In this document: positions 33,108 to 45,640 of the stretch, one piece after another | Numbering within the stretch: position 1 is the first letter of the stretch | Layout of the letters: each line of letters opens with the position of its first letter | Assembly: GCA_964019135.1 (NCBI GenBank) | Contig: OZ025265.1 | Span: 4,718,318-4,782,317 of the forward strand | Source: Arenicola marina | Taxonomy: Eukaryota; Annelida; Polychaeta; Arenicolidae | Reading direction: 5' to 3' | DNA length: 64,000 nt | Made by a program: the position numbers and the translations under genes | Notes under the pieces: model-generated | Seen by the model: the letters and a program-made list of their open reading frames with translations, nothing else | Database searches by the model: none | Told to the model about the DNA's origin: nothing

Positions 33108-33207
33108 GGGACCATGTACAGTATCATACAGTGGACCATGTACAGTATCATACAGTGGACCATGTACAGTATCATACAGTGGACCATGTACAGTATCATA
33201 CAGTGGA
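33108..33207. repeat. 24-bp tandem repeat, about four copies
   Basis: Units of GTGGACCATGTACAGTATCA plus TACA lie just outside the right end of the GATTAC element. Confidence 0.9.
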
Positions 33208-33679
33208 ATCAGTCGTAGCTGTTCAATGTACGATACGCTAGTATTTCTGTTATAATTATGCATAGGACTAAAACCACGGTACCGATCCAAATGGTGCTCT
33301 ATTTGGGTCACAACGTAGTCTACAGGGGTACAACGGTTTCTATTCGAGTCGCATGGCCGAATGCGGCTTCTGCTCCTGCGGAAACGGACCTCAATCCAGA
33401 GCCAGCCAGAAAAAAGAGGTAAATAATGAGTTGCATAAACACCCTGCACATTTCATCTTTGTTTCTAAGTGATGTTATTGCAGTTTACATATAATTTACA
33501 TAGAGAGAAATATCATGAACACAAATCGACGTGTCAAGCCACGCTAATGTCGACAACACTACAAGATTTATAATGTTATGTTATTCGCTACGAATTCGTA
33601 ATGATAAGCTGGCTCTCCCGCAGCTTGTTTCCTGGCAAGAAAACAGAAAACAATGTATGGAATTAGAAAGGGCAAATTT

Positions 33680-34190
33680 ATTTGCCGAGTGAGAAAGACA
33701 CTACATGACAAGCAAATTGTCAAATTAATTAAATAAAAGTGGCGGAACACTTCGCCACTAACTGGCGGAACACTTCGCCAGTAATTGGCGAGACGCCAAT
33801 AAACGTGAAGAGACCACATGACCCTATTATGGGTTGGCGTAACCAATGGCCATATATTGTATGAAGGCGGAACACATCGCCCTGTACGAAGGCAGAACAC
33901 ATCGCCATGTACGTAGGTGGCACACATCGGCATGTACGTATGCCAAATACATTATCCAAATATATATGTCGACTGATCACCTTATAATTTCCTAAGAGTG
34001 CATAGGCTGACAATACGTGGTAAATTTCGCTCGTTTAAGTAAAAGCGAATTTAAAAATGAATTAAGACCACTCAGAATTAATGTGTTGGCCTAAAATTGA
34101 CATATTATTTTCAGTCAGCTTGAGTTACCACGTACTAAATTTTCAATTGAGCTGATTACTCTGATCGTTCAGCCAGGAAAGGTGAGGGGA
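33680..34190. repeat. Dispersed repeat, copy B
   Basis: Diverged second copy of the repeat at 30880-31400, in the same orientation. It carries AACACTTCGCCACTAACTGG, ACCCTATTATGGGTTGGCGT and, further on, TTTCAATTGAGCTGATT. Confidence 0.7.
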
Positions 34191-34508
34191 CATCCGCCAC
34201 AGCTGATTAGACCTGACCAGATGGATGATCAGCACCCCCACCCAAGGGCGTAGCCAGCGTGAATCATCATGTAACTTACATACACGGGATATCACCAGTC
34301 TTTGCCGGCTGAGGAAACTGCTTTTAACCATTACTGCGGTGTTCAAATAGTAAATTAAATTATTCACATTTTGTTTGTAACAAATAGGTTGCGTAGTTTC
34401 TTAACCCCAGCTGTATTAAACGCACATCTTTTCAGATGACATGTGGCTGATTATATGATACATGATTATCTAGGTTAGGCAAATTTACTTCTGACCTTGA
34501 CATCGGTC

Positions 34509-35013
34509 TGAAACTATACAACATATTGTTATAATTGCCTCATCATTGCATAATCGATATGGATGCGTTGGGCAAATTTTGGTCCTCAGCCCCGGCTGAG
34601 CAGACTTATTACCCTTCACCAAAACACATTTCTCTTCATGCCTGGATGTTACTTACAAGCCACTTCATCCACTGTTGCCCGCACGGCTGTCATAAGCTTA
34701 CTGGAATCTGAAACTATACGACATATTGTAATTCATTGAGACATCATCGCATCATGGATATGGATGCGTTGGGCAACTTTTGGTCCTCAGTCCCGGCTGA
34801 GCAGACCTATTGCCCTTCACTAAAGCACTTTTCACCTTGCCTGTATGTTACTTACAGGCCACTTCACCCATTCTTGCCATGACAGCTATCATAATCGCAG
34901 TAGGAACTAAAACTAAACAAGATATTGTAATCATCGTTACATTATCTGATAATGGATATGGAGGCGTTTTGGCAACTCTTGGTCCTCAGTCCTGTCTGAG
35001 GAGACCTATTGCC
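34509..35013. repeat. 200-bp tandem repeat, about 2.5 copies
   Basis: Repeats at about 34511, 34711 and 34910 share ATGGATGCGTTGGGCAA, TTGGTCCTCAG and CTGAGCAGACCTATTGCC. They are diverged from one another. Confidence 0.85.
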
Positions 35014-35688
35014 TTTAAATATTGTCAGATTATCTTACAACTATACTGCTTAAAAGTGTCAGATGACTTTTGTCTGCAAGTTATAAATGGAAACAGTGCA
35101 ATCAAGAAACTAGCATACTCAACTGTCGCCGTTGCTGGCTTGTTGTGTCAGCGTAGCCATTTCGTATTTCCTATATTGTAACAAATGCATGATAGGTGAG
35201 TTGACCCCTGATCATGCTCTGCCCTTCATTGTTTTTCAACATGGGATATGGATTCTCAGTTAACAGCCAAACAAATAGAGTACAAGTCGTGTACTATATT
35301 ATATAGATCTAAGCGTAATATTCGCAATTCTTTAGGAACTAGTCCTAGGCTATATATGTTATATATATTACAAAGACTACTCCGAATCTTAAATCCAAGA
35401 GTCTGAATAGTTTGATACGTCCAAAGACTACTCCATCTGCTCTCAAATATATATATAATACAAGGATTCAGAAATTTATACAGAAAAGGGTCAATAATTT
35501 AGCAGCCAGGTTTCTCTGCTTACGGAACAAATTTTGTTTCGTGGACATATCAGGTTAACAATTGGCGACACACCGCAATTAATGTAACTCGTGATTGGCT
35601 TTATAATCTTTACCCGCTTATATTACATTACGGCGGGTCATTGACGGGACTACTGCGATAAGCTGTAACGGTCACATAAGCTTTAATC
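35014..35688. other. No recognised gene
   Basis: AT-rich sequence between the 200-bp repeats and the segmental duplication. Confidence 0.5.
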
Positions 35689-37797
35689 ATTAATGAATGA
35701 TTCAGAAAATATTCATTGTCCTGGAATGCTAAAATAAAATTTATAAATACATAAACGCAAAGACATAATAACAGATTAACACACTGTTGGGTATAAATAG
35801 CATAGCAAAGAAGTATTCACATACAGTCAGGAATATAGCTATTCGCCAGTGGACGACAAACAGACATGCACATTTTCGACCGAGATGTGCAGAGCAACAG
35901 AGCAACATGCATTCGCAATTTTCATTGTTCCCCAGATAAAATATTAATATATCTACATCAGGAATACCATTTTTGACATTTGAATGTTCGCACGGGATTG
36001 TGTTAGATGGCTTAACATCATTGAACCAGCGAATATATGGTTCACGATTGTCAATAAGCCCGTGGTTTTCTAAATCTTCTGTCCAAATGTGTGACAATCT
36101 GCTAGCCTCTGACATACATGCCATGTCATCGGCTGATATCCCGGCGGCTGCAAAGGAAGACATAAACAAGCTATGCACAGGCATCTCACGTTTCCCGGAT
36201 CAAGCTAAAGTGCATTGATGGCCGACAATTTGTGGTAGTTGTCAATGATTTTCACGATCGCTCTCACGGCTTAAAGTGCGCTTAGCTTGCCACGCGAGCG
36301 GACGTTGTTTCCCTGATAGCGCGGAGGAGTTTTTGCACGTGGGGAGCTGATTGTCCGATAACCATGGGCCCTCGGGACCAGCAGAGTGGCTGGAGACATC
36401 TCAGCGACATTATTATGGTGATATTATAATGATTGTCTTGTTATTAATGGACCAGTCGATGGGAACATTGAGGAATAAAGCAATAAAAACAGCGTCGCCG
36501 TTGTCATAATACCCACCGATATGGGGCCCAGAACGACAATGAAAAAAGTGAATCGATTTTAGGACTTCTCAGCACACATCGTCAAAAGTGCATCATCGAC
36601 CTTTGGTTTCGAGCCATATCACCATGCACATTGAAGATATCGTATAGATGTTGTATATTGGTATGATTCTTACAATTAAGCGCATAGAAGAGTCCCTTCA
36701 TATTGCCAGTTCCTCGCCGTCTGAACCCTCAATGAATGACTCGGCAGCCAGAAAACATCTTGGCACAGTTCATCGCCTCAGGAGAAGAAACCTGTCTTCC
36801 TATACCATTGCATTAAATCATCTGCGTTCGGTGAGAGGCCATATTGGATATGTTGTGCATGGCTCGCTGTCCTGCTGTACTGCTGGTTGCAAGCTGATCA
36901 CCCCGAATTGCTTACCGAATTAGTTCAGCCAAGAAGAGTGTTTCTGCTATAACTTGAAACGAATGGAGTGTATATATATATGTTGTATAACATGGCCACC
37001 TATTGCATAGTGAAGATAACGTTTCATATGCTATGACACAATGACCGTAGTTAGTTTGGATGTGATAATGATATGTATCTATAAAAGGGTTCAATCGGTT
37101 TGCGTTATGTTCAGCAGTTACGGTGCTGGTTGTCAAGGTTACGCTGGGAGAGGTTATTGCGTGTCTACATGTGATAGGTTTACGTCGTTCTTTATAGTTT
37201 GCTTAATCTAGGGGGGGGGGGCACCAATCGCGCCACCTGATGATACGCGTCGTTTAACCAAAGCCTCCCAAAGTAACCTTGACCTTGATGAGCTTTACAG
37301 TGAGACACAAAGAGCGTGGGTCAAGGAGATTCATTATGGAGGCTCTGACCTTGGCATAGACACCGAGACATAGGCTGCACTTTTTGGTCTTTCTAATGGA
37401 GAGATCAGACGAGTCCGGAGAAACAAATGCGGACGAGTTCCGAGAATAAAATGGCGCTCGCCATTGCATTTCAACTTTATAAAGGGCGGCAAAGGTGGAC
37501 AGGATGTAAAGATGTATCAGATCAGGCACACAAACGTGAAAGATATTAGGATCAATTGATACATTTATGTTTAGGATAACTTGTTAGTCCTGACTATACT
37601 TTGAATCACCATTTTATAATCACCCAACACATTTGGTGGCTTCCCTATCTTTCAGCCTACTCTCTAAAACCTAAAAAGCGAAATTTGGGGGACAGGAGGC
37701 TTTGCTTGTTTTTGTAGAGGTTGGGGGAAAAAAACTCAAATGAACCAATTATTTGATTGTGTCTGGCTCACATTTACACCACAAATAAATTTTGTCA
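35689..37797. repeat. Segmental duplication, copy A
   Basis: Direct copy of 57027-59570, highly similar over most of its length, 21 kb away. Relative to copy B it lacks about 300 bases after CTGTACTGCTGGTT (near 36890) and about 150 bases before CACCAATCGCGCCACC (near 37220, where a G run stands instead). Confidence 0.93.
35950..36184 (-). CDS. Candidate exon conserved between the two duplication copies (copy A)
   Basis: A minus frame from ATG 36184 reads MPVHSLFMSSFAAAGISADD, MACMSEASRLSHIWTED and LENHGLIDNREPYIRWF. The same peptide is kept in copy B at 57537, with mainly silent differences in the core. TTTATGTCTTCCTTTGCAG within it is also a good 3' splice site, so an internal exon may begin at 36147 in phase 1 instead. 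Past EPYIR the copies diverge. No family recognised, and no neighbouring exon found. Confidence 0.35.
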
Positions 37798-38815
37798 CGT
37801 GATCTCTCCAAACTAACCCACCTCGGAAGGTGGTAGAGTTTGGAGAGTCCGGAGATTTACGAAGGAAACCCATAATTGCGCTCGGATAGGGTCCGAAGAA
37901 ACCAGACGACCAAAGAAGCACCACCATAACCAGCATTGACCTTCAGATCATACGGCTTTTTCCTGCTCCTAATTGTGGTGCAATGAGTAGCGGTTACTTG
38001 GGGAGCTCATTCAACTTATCTATTCTTTAGCCATAGAACTGCAGGATATCATAGAAATGCTATATGGCTGATCTTTATATATGAATCTTTGACAAGTGAC
38101 ACTCAGTTTAGACCTTTAAAACTAGTTCTATCCTTTCCGGACGGTATGCAGATGTAATAATATAAAGGCCAACACATACGAAATAACTAGGCATTTGATA
38201 CGATATGTTATATATACTAAATACAATGTTACACAGACATAAGAACGCATGCCGTAATCGCACGTATGTTGCATTCGCGAGGGCATATTTTGATAAAATA
38301 CGAGAAACCCGTTAGGACCCCTCGTGTCTTTATTGACCCTCGTATCGGCTCCAGAAACCGCTTGGCTTTGGCAATTGGTCAATTGGTCAATTTTCCCATG
38401 TCTTCTTATGTTTTTCTTCCCGTCACCCGGGTAAGCGAATCATTTTCTCTGTAATTTGATTGGTTGGGCGCTGGCAGTGACACTCCGCGATGCCACAATG
38501 CTCCCGTGACTGGTAAATAGGCTTCACGGGCCGGTAAATAATGTCAAACCCGTAAAATTTCAATGCTATTAACGATGTTTTATGGTGTGGTATTAAACAA
38601 AACTGACGACGCGGACCAGGGCTGTGATCTAAGTGGAGAGAAGCTCAATCTCGCGGCATTGTAGGCTACATGCAATTTAACCAATATATTGCTGCCTTTG
38701 TATATATATATCAATATTATATGAGCTTACTTCAATGTGTAATATTTAGCTCTATGAACACTAATGAAGAAGTACGCTGAGAATAAGGGGATATCTCTGA
38801 GACGAAATTAAATGC
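37798..38815. other. No recognised gene
   Basis: Unique sequence between the duplication and the 21-bp array, with only short frames. Confidence 0.5.
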
Positions 38816-39282
38816 TAAGACATGGCCAGCCAAAGCTAGGACGTGGCCGACCAATGCTAGAACATGGCCGACCAATGCTATGACATGGCCGACTAATGCT
38901 AGGACATAGCCGACCAATGCTAAGACACGGCCGACCAATGCTAAGACATGACTGACCAATGCTAGGACATGGCCGACCAATGCTAGGACATGGCCGACCA
39001 ATGCTAGGACATGGCCAACTAATGCTAGGACATGGCCGACCAATGGTAGGACATGACTGACCAATGCTAAGATATGGCCAACCAATGCTAAGATGTGGCC
39101 GACCAATGCTAGGACATGGCCGACCAATGCTAGGACATTGCCAACCAATGCAAGGACATAGCCGACCAATGCTATGACATGGCCGACTAATGCTCGACAT
39201 GGCCGACCATTGCTACGACATGGCCAACCAATTCCACGACATGGCCGATCAATACTAAGACATGGACGACCAATGCTAGATT
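38816..39282. repeat. 21-bp tandem array with CCAAT words, about 22 copies
   Basis: The unit is GGCCGACCAATGCTAGGACA plus T. Seven codons long, it makes a minus frame of VLALVGH repeats that I do not take as a gene. Most units hold CCAATG. Confidence 0.95.
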
Positions 39283-39980
39283 ATAGAGAAACTTATAACT
39301 GGCTGACCCGTCTGGATGGTATTATTATAGTCTCGTTTGTGAATTTCTGTTTAGCTTGCTTTCGCCTTGATGGTAAATCAATGGGTGATATAAATAAACA
39401 AGTACAACGAGGACGCAATATATAGCATTTAACCGGTCGCAACTTTTGATAATATGCATTTGAATCTGGGATGTTAGTTATTTGGATCATGAGGTAACAT
39501 TCGGCAGCAATGGCCACCCATTGATGTAAACAATAGCTCTGACAACATTAATGGCATATTACATTTGTATTCATGCACTAAAGATCGTTGACTCGTTGGG
39601 ATTTTTTATGCAGTATAAACCCCTAATCCTGCGGAAACTTCGGTCCTCACCGCACCAACAATTGACATCGTACAAAGGGAATAATTTAACTATGCACACA
39701 CAAAACTGGAGGGCACATCTTGTTCATTAGCGCCCTGGGATATCGTAGCGCAGCTAAGGCCATCGACGCGATCACTTCAGGCGACACTGGTCGCTTGTAA
39801 TCCTTTCTTCTTGGAGACAAGTCGGCGGGAAGCATGCGGGAAACATCATGAATAGATCTGTGTTGGTTTATTCCATCGATGAGAAAGAAGTGTGGATGGA
39901 TCGGCAGGTTGTTTTTTATTTCACACGCAAGATCGACGTGAACAGTATTACAGGATCACAAAGAAAATACAATCAATACA
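39283..39980. other. No recognised gene
   Basis: Unique sequence, short frames only. Confidence 0.5.
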
Positions 39981-40190
39981 CATTTACAGTTTCTAATGAT
40001 ACACCCACTCTGTACCTTTACTTAGCCCTGCCATCGATAGCGTATCTCATTTACAGTGTCTAATGATACACCCACTCTGTACCTTTACTTCGCCCTGCAA
40101 TCGATAGCGTATCTCATTTACAGTGTCTAATGATACACCCACTCTGTACCTTTACTTCGCCCTGCAATCGATAGCGTATCCCATTTACTG
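39981..40190. repeat. 76-bp tandem repeat, about three copies
   Basis: Units share TCTAATGATACACCCACTCT, GTACCTTTACTT and CGATAGCGTATCTCATTTAC. They adjoin the 3' end of the minus-strand LINE. Confidence 0.9.
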
Positions 40191-42160
40191 TATATGAACT
40201 GCTTGGCTTTGTCACTGATAAGGGTACTACCCAAAGCTAGAATTTCCAGTGTATTATATTTAAGAATTATTTTACAAAATATTGCGATGTACATATATTT
40301 TCCCCAACATCGACAATTGTAAATATATTTCTTTGCAAGCAGAATTATATGATTTTTCAGCATACAACCCCCTCCATAAATATCGCCCAAACAAACTATT
40401 GATGAGTTTAATTCGAGGGTAACCTTTAGTTTGCATTTAAACCATCCTATCAAGTCTGTCAAAAATTTTCTTACAATCCTGCGATCCCAAAACATATGTT
40501 CTATTGTTTCTAATTTGTTGTTACAAAAAGAGCACATCTCTGATTTTCATAATTACACCATCGCTACCCAGTATATCTTTTAAATATATAGTCCCGTGCC
40601 TCATAAACTCTGCTTTCCGCACAACCAATTTATGAGACATAAAAAAGGTGTCTCTTAAGGGATTACACTTGAGGTCATTATCAATGTATAATGATCTGTA
40701 GCTCTCCCACGCTTGACAAACTTCTCTCCAAAACGGGTTTGAAATTTGTTTTGATAATTCTTTAAAAGGCTGGCTATCCAGTTCCCAAAACAATGTTTTC
40801 TCCCAGTTAACCCACAGTTTTGGCAGCTTCCATTTTTGGTATAAGGCGGCTTACCCAAGATACCTTTAGGGCGTAAATTCAACTATGTTCGTTAAACCTA
40901 AACCTCCTTTATTTATAAGCTGGTATAGTTGTCGTAGGCCTATTCTTGCCTTCTTCCCATCCTAAATGAAATTTCTAATAACTTTTCATTACCCGAGTTC
41001 ATTACTTTTTTCCTCAGTTGGGTTTAGAATGACCGACAATATATGTACCATTTTAGATAACGCTAACTGTTTTGAGGATTGTAACTTTCCCTAGGAGTGA
41101 TAGCGTGCCCTTGCCATATCTGCGTAGCATTTTGTCCACTTCTACTGTTTTGAGGTTGTCTTCAATATTGCTATCCGCATCAAATCAAATTTCTTGTAGG
41201 TTAAAGTTTTGGGACCAACTTACCTGGAGGTCTTGACATATAAGTCTTTTAAATTTAGCTTTTCGTCCCAGCAACACCGCCTGTGTTAATTCGACGTTCA
41301 CGACGACGAACATTTATAAAATCTAATTAATACACCAAATAATTCCCGCAGCGATTTCTCCCTGTCGTTGAGTTATGGATAGCGCGTTTTGGGGATGAGT
41401 AGTTGAGACTGTCCATCACAATTTGACCAATATCCCTCCAAAAAACCTTATAAAATTCAATTGGAAGCCTGTCGATGCCTGGTGACTTCATTGTCTTAAC
41501 TACCTCCCTCATCTCCTCTAGAGTAACGGCCCCCTCGCATGACATTTTCTGTTCTTCGCGTAGTTGATATATATTTATTTTTGTAAAGAAGTGTTCAACA
41601 TTCCCCTGAAAGTCGGCGTTTGAAAGCTTTTCATCATGCAAGTTTTTGAAATACTGTTTTTTGGTGGGCTAATATCTCTAGTGGATCTCCAACTTCCTTC
41701 CTATTGCATTGGAGCATCTTTATCTGCTTTGTAACAAAATTCTTTCTCTCGAGACCTAAGAAGTATTTAGTTGGGTTTTTTCCTTTCCACGTAATCTTGT
41801 ACTCTGGCCCTTACCAGAATACCTTCTGTTTTATTTTTTCTTATGTCTTCCAACTCTGACATCATACTTTCTTGCAACCCCTGTTTTGTCTCATCATAGC
41901 AACGCTTTATTTCGCTTGTTAACTTATCGATATCTTCTGCCAGTTGCATTTCCGGCTGTTTTCTTAAATTAGCTATAAGATATGTTATGAACCCTAACGT
42001 CCATTTTTACCATATCAAACAACATTTGTGGGTTAATTTCTTCACCACCGTATGATTTATGATTTATGATATCCTGATCGGCAGGTTGTGGAGGTAATAT
42101 CTCGCGCAAATCATGCATCCATCAGAACCGAATTAGATGAGGGCATTTCTCGGGATTGTG
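40130..42160 (-). mobile_element. Decayed LINE, L1/Tx1-like, minus strand, internally deleted
   Basis: Pieces in the expected order on the minus strand: a linker between endonuclease and reverse transcriptase (41949-41767, LAEDIDKLTSEIKRCYDETK); the start of the reverse transcriptase (41641-41400, EEMREVVKTMKSPGIDRLP and IEFYKVFW); remnants near 41290-40900 (LLGRKAKFKRLICQDLQVSW); and the carboxyl region (40882-40130) with KPFRDTF-like and zinc-knuckle-like CSFCNNKLETIEHMF. The central reverse transcriptase, including its catalytic part, is missing, and stops and frame changes separate the pieces. The 5' end and endonuclease are absent. Confidence 0.8.
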
Positions 42161-42479
42161 AATATCCGTCATTATGACATTTTTCAAAAACTTGACTGCT
42201 TCTGTGACCTAATTCATATATATCAGGTGCAGATATCATTCAAAAGAACCAGATGTATGGAGCCACAAGCTGCTGCATGATGAACATACTTACATGTACT
42301 GCATCTGATTGAGGCAATTATTTCTGGTAAATAGCCTCCCCTGAAAGTCAGGATTAAAGGTAGGACTGCGTCCCCAGCTATGCCCATAAGGTAGAGGCGC
42401 ACTTGCAAGATATCAAGCTGTGCCCAAAGGGTAGAAGCAGTGCGTATGGCGGCATCCGCTGTGACAGTGATGATGAACG
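42161..42479. other. No recognised gene
   Basis: Short unique stretch upstream of the LINE remnant. Confidence 0.4.
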
Positions 42480-42539
42480 GGGTTGACCGCGTCTCCTAGA
42501 CTTCCGGTTAAATCCGGCGTGTGGGTAGCTATGCTGTGG

Positions 42540-42690
42540 GCGTATGCTGATTAAAGTGGAGGAGGAGGATGTGGCTTACAGCGTGTAAGTAGGGGGTTGA
42601 TTTGACTTGTGGAGGAGGCTGTGGCCTATAGCGTGTAGGTAGGGGGTTGATTGGACTTGAGGAAGAGGCTGTGGTCTATAGCGTTATGAG
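42540..42690. repeat. About 56-bp tandem repeat, three diverged copies
   Basis: Units share GGAGGAGGCTGTGGCCTATA, GCGTGTAGG and TAGGGGGTTGATTTGACTTG. Confidence 0.8.
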
Positions 42691-44541
42691 TAAGGTGTCG
42701 AGACAGGTTTGACCGTAGGTCAGCGTGAGTGACAGCGGTTCTTGATGATCGCTGTGATGAATATATAGCGCACTAAAATCAAAGAAGATAGAAGAATAGT
42801 CATTTCGGCTATCCTATTTGGCAGTCTAAACCAGGTCATGATACTTTGGGGATAATGAGATTATTGATATGAGAACCCATCCCTACGTCTCAGGGGGCGC
42901 CGCCTTGAGTTTGAAGCAGTGTCCATATACATAATAATCTATCATTTACAGTATAGTGATCAAATTCGTTGGATTGAAAGTGCTATGTTCATGCGGGTTG
43001 ATGCGATTTTTATGCAGATGGTGGGGTATGAGGCTGGTGGTAGACCCCCGTGTTTGTTCCGCCTAGATGTTATTTTTTAAATTTATAAATAAAATAAGGG
43101 CATCAATGGGACAGGAGTGAGTGTGGTGTGTGAGAAAGCTATATACTCGGCCACACTCTAATGGTTTGGCTCGAATATTCCATTGTCATGTTAATAATAG
43201 TCCATGAATAAATCTGTCATTTTATGTGGAGCAAGCAAGTTTGATTTTCAATTGTGATCAAAATTCTTCATTAAGCAAAGAATCATACCTCACAAATGTT
43301 ATATTACGACTTTTTACGATTCCAAGTGCACTGGGGGCGGTTGTGTCTGCCAAATGTCACTTTGCGATATTATTCTTCGGAAAACATGACTTTGACAGTG
43401 TCTGCTCAAGTTCAAGGGGGGGGGGGGCGGTGCAACCCCCTAATTTTATTTTACCACCCCCTCTTCGATCCGCGCCTGAGCACGCAATGTCGAGATGCAG
43501 AGACATGATTTTCGTACTTTTCGGACGCAATGAATATCACGTGTAACATAAGACGAGAGGATTTTCGATTTTTGAAAAAGGGGAGGCTTTACCGCGGAAT
43601 CCCCCCAACCCAGCCATGCATTAAGTACCCCACCCCCCAGCCCCCGGGGACCGTGCTGCTCTCGTACTCGGCATTTAGTACTTCGGGCCAACGATAACCA
43701 AACAGTATGTAGGTATCAAAGTATGCACAGGGGAACACAGCACAGGCAACTGGCCTACGCTGGTATGGTGAATCATGCCATATTCTTGGACTCATGAGCA
43801 CGGGAATATCCGTTTTCTGCAAGTATTTTTGTCAATAAAATAATTTTCAATGAACGGAAAAATGAAGAAAATGGACAAAGCTGTAGTGCGATACTATTCT
43901 GTGGCAGGGGGGAGGGGGGGGGGAGGTGTAATTCCCAATACATGTCACCAACAGGGGACTACAGGTGCCGCCAACAAGCGTGCCGATTGGTGGTTTATCT
44001 CCGGGCATCCTTTCTGGAAATCCCATAAAAAGCTGTGTTTTGCCCCCGGGTACAACGGATCCAGCGCTCTGTCTGAGTGAGCAACGACTGGCATCCAGGC
44101 TTGTATCTATAACCCGCGCATTATCTGCGTGTTAGGCCTGCCCCCAAGCTGGGCTTTAGTAAGTTGTGTAGTCTTCTGCTCGCCAATGTTCTCATGAGCT
44201 CTGCTCTCGGCCAAGTCAGTGGCCCGTAGCCCTCTGGCATCCCGGTTTCATGTCTCATCTCATTTCTTTTCGGCCTACTTTCTTATGCAAACGCGTGAGT
44301 CCGCGTTCTTTTTGTTTCTTTGTTCTTTTCTACTATTATTACAAAATTCGGTAGAGCACGTTATTTGTCATATTAAGTAAGCGTATCTCATTGATGAACA
44401 GTTATGCTACTCAGAATCGCGTATTATGTGCCTCTTGTACCATGTTTACATGTGTGTCAGTGTGTAACGCATTAGTAATGCAGCGTACCCCGGCGATGTT
44501 GCAGGTCGATTGCTTAGAGCTTTAAACCCATTCTACTCTCT
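42691..44541. other. No recognised gene; one end of a CAGTGGCGGAT-type element
   Basis: A G run at about 43417 followed by CTTCGATCCGCGCCTGAG near 43463 looks like a diverged right end of the short inverted-repeat family. Further G runs lie near 43908. No coding feature supported. Confidence 0.4.
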
Positions 44542-45640
44542 ATGACCTTTAACCTAGAGATATTCAGTAGGAATATACGAGGCCTACGAAATAACTTTAA
44601 ACGAATGTCATTGTTTAGATATCTGCATAAATGTCTTCAAAACTGTCTCGTCTTACTGCAAGAAACGCATAGTGTAATAACAGATGAACCAAGATGGCAA
44701 AGCGAATGGGGGGGGGGGGGCACAATTGAATTTAACCATTTCTCTGAAGATAGCAGAGGAGTCTGTATACGGTTTCCCCCTGAAATTGTTTGTAAAACTA
44801 AATCCGTGGCAACTGATAAGAACGGTCGGATTTTATTGATAAACACACTACTTGACGAACCTGAATTTATGATAGCAAACACTTATGCTCCCACCAAAGA
44901 CAATGTAAAATCACAATGTGATTTTCTTGACAATCTATGGGATCTGATCAAAGATGTTACTGGTGATAATCTCACAATAGGAGGAGATTTTAACATGACC
45001 CTTGATCCAAACTTAGATAAAAATGGTGCAACTGAAAAACTATCCAACTCTGGCTTAAGGTGTAACCTGGACAAAACTGAAGTTATTTGGATCGGCTCCA
45101 ACGCAGGACGCCCACCTGGAACTTTAAAATGGAATAACACTCCGCTTTTCAATATGCTTGGAGTAACTTTCGCATTAGATGAATATGAAATGGCAAATGT
45201 AAATCTGGGCTCAAAGCTTGATGCTCTCAAACAATGCTTGAACCTATGGAATATGCGCAGTTTAACGCTGATAGGAAGAATCTTAGTATTAAAATCCTTA
45301 GCCCTGTCAAAGTAAACTTATGTTGCAACAAACATGTTTATTCCACCTGAAGCGGTAAAATGCATACAACGCCTAATCAATTCGTTTTTGTGGGGCAACA
45401 AAACCCCAAAGGTAAAATTAGATGTTATGGCTTTCCCAATAAGTGAAGGAGGCCTAAAAGCACTTGTGTACTTCAATCAGAAATCACTTAGACTTAGCTT
45501 CAGTAAACGTATCTTCAGCAGTGAAAAACAGGCATGGAAGGAATGTGCTCAGATCTTTTTCCCAACAATACGACTTGAAGATCTGTTTAGTACCAGGTGC
45601 GCGGGTCCAACTTCTCTCTTAAGTGTGTCACAATATTAAT
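44542..45640 (+). mobile_element. LINE fragment, L1/Tx1-like, with endonuclease joined to the end of the reverse transcriptase
   Basis: A 257-codon frame begins with an APE-type endonuclease (SRNIRGLRN, VLLQETHSVI, NTYAPTKDN, GGDFNMTLDPN). Near 45040 it passes directly to the late reverse transcriptase region (SGLRCNLDKTEVIWIG, LNLWNMRSLTLIGRILVLK). The fingers and catalytic palm are absent, so about 2 kb was deleted in frame. After a stop at 45313 the match continues (IPPEAVKCIQRLINSFLWGN, EGGLKALVYFNQKS) to about 45600. It is unlikely to be functional. Confidence 0.85.

Noticed and set aside
38732-39200. Minus frames of VLALVGH or SIGRPCP repeats
   Set aside because: Readings of the 21-bp tandem array in two phases.
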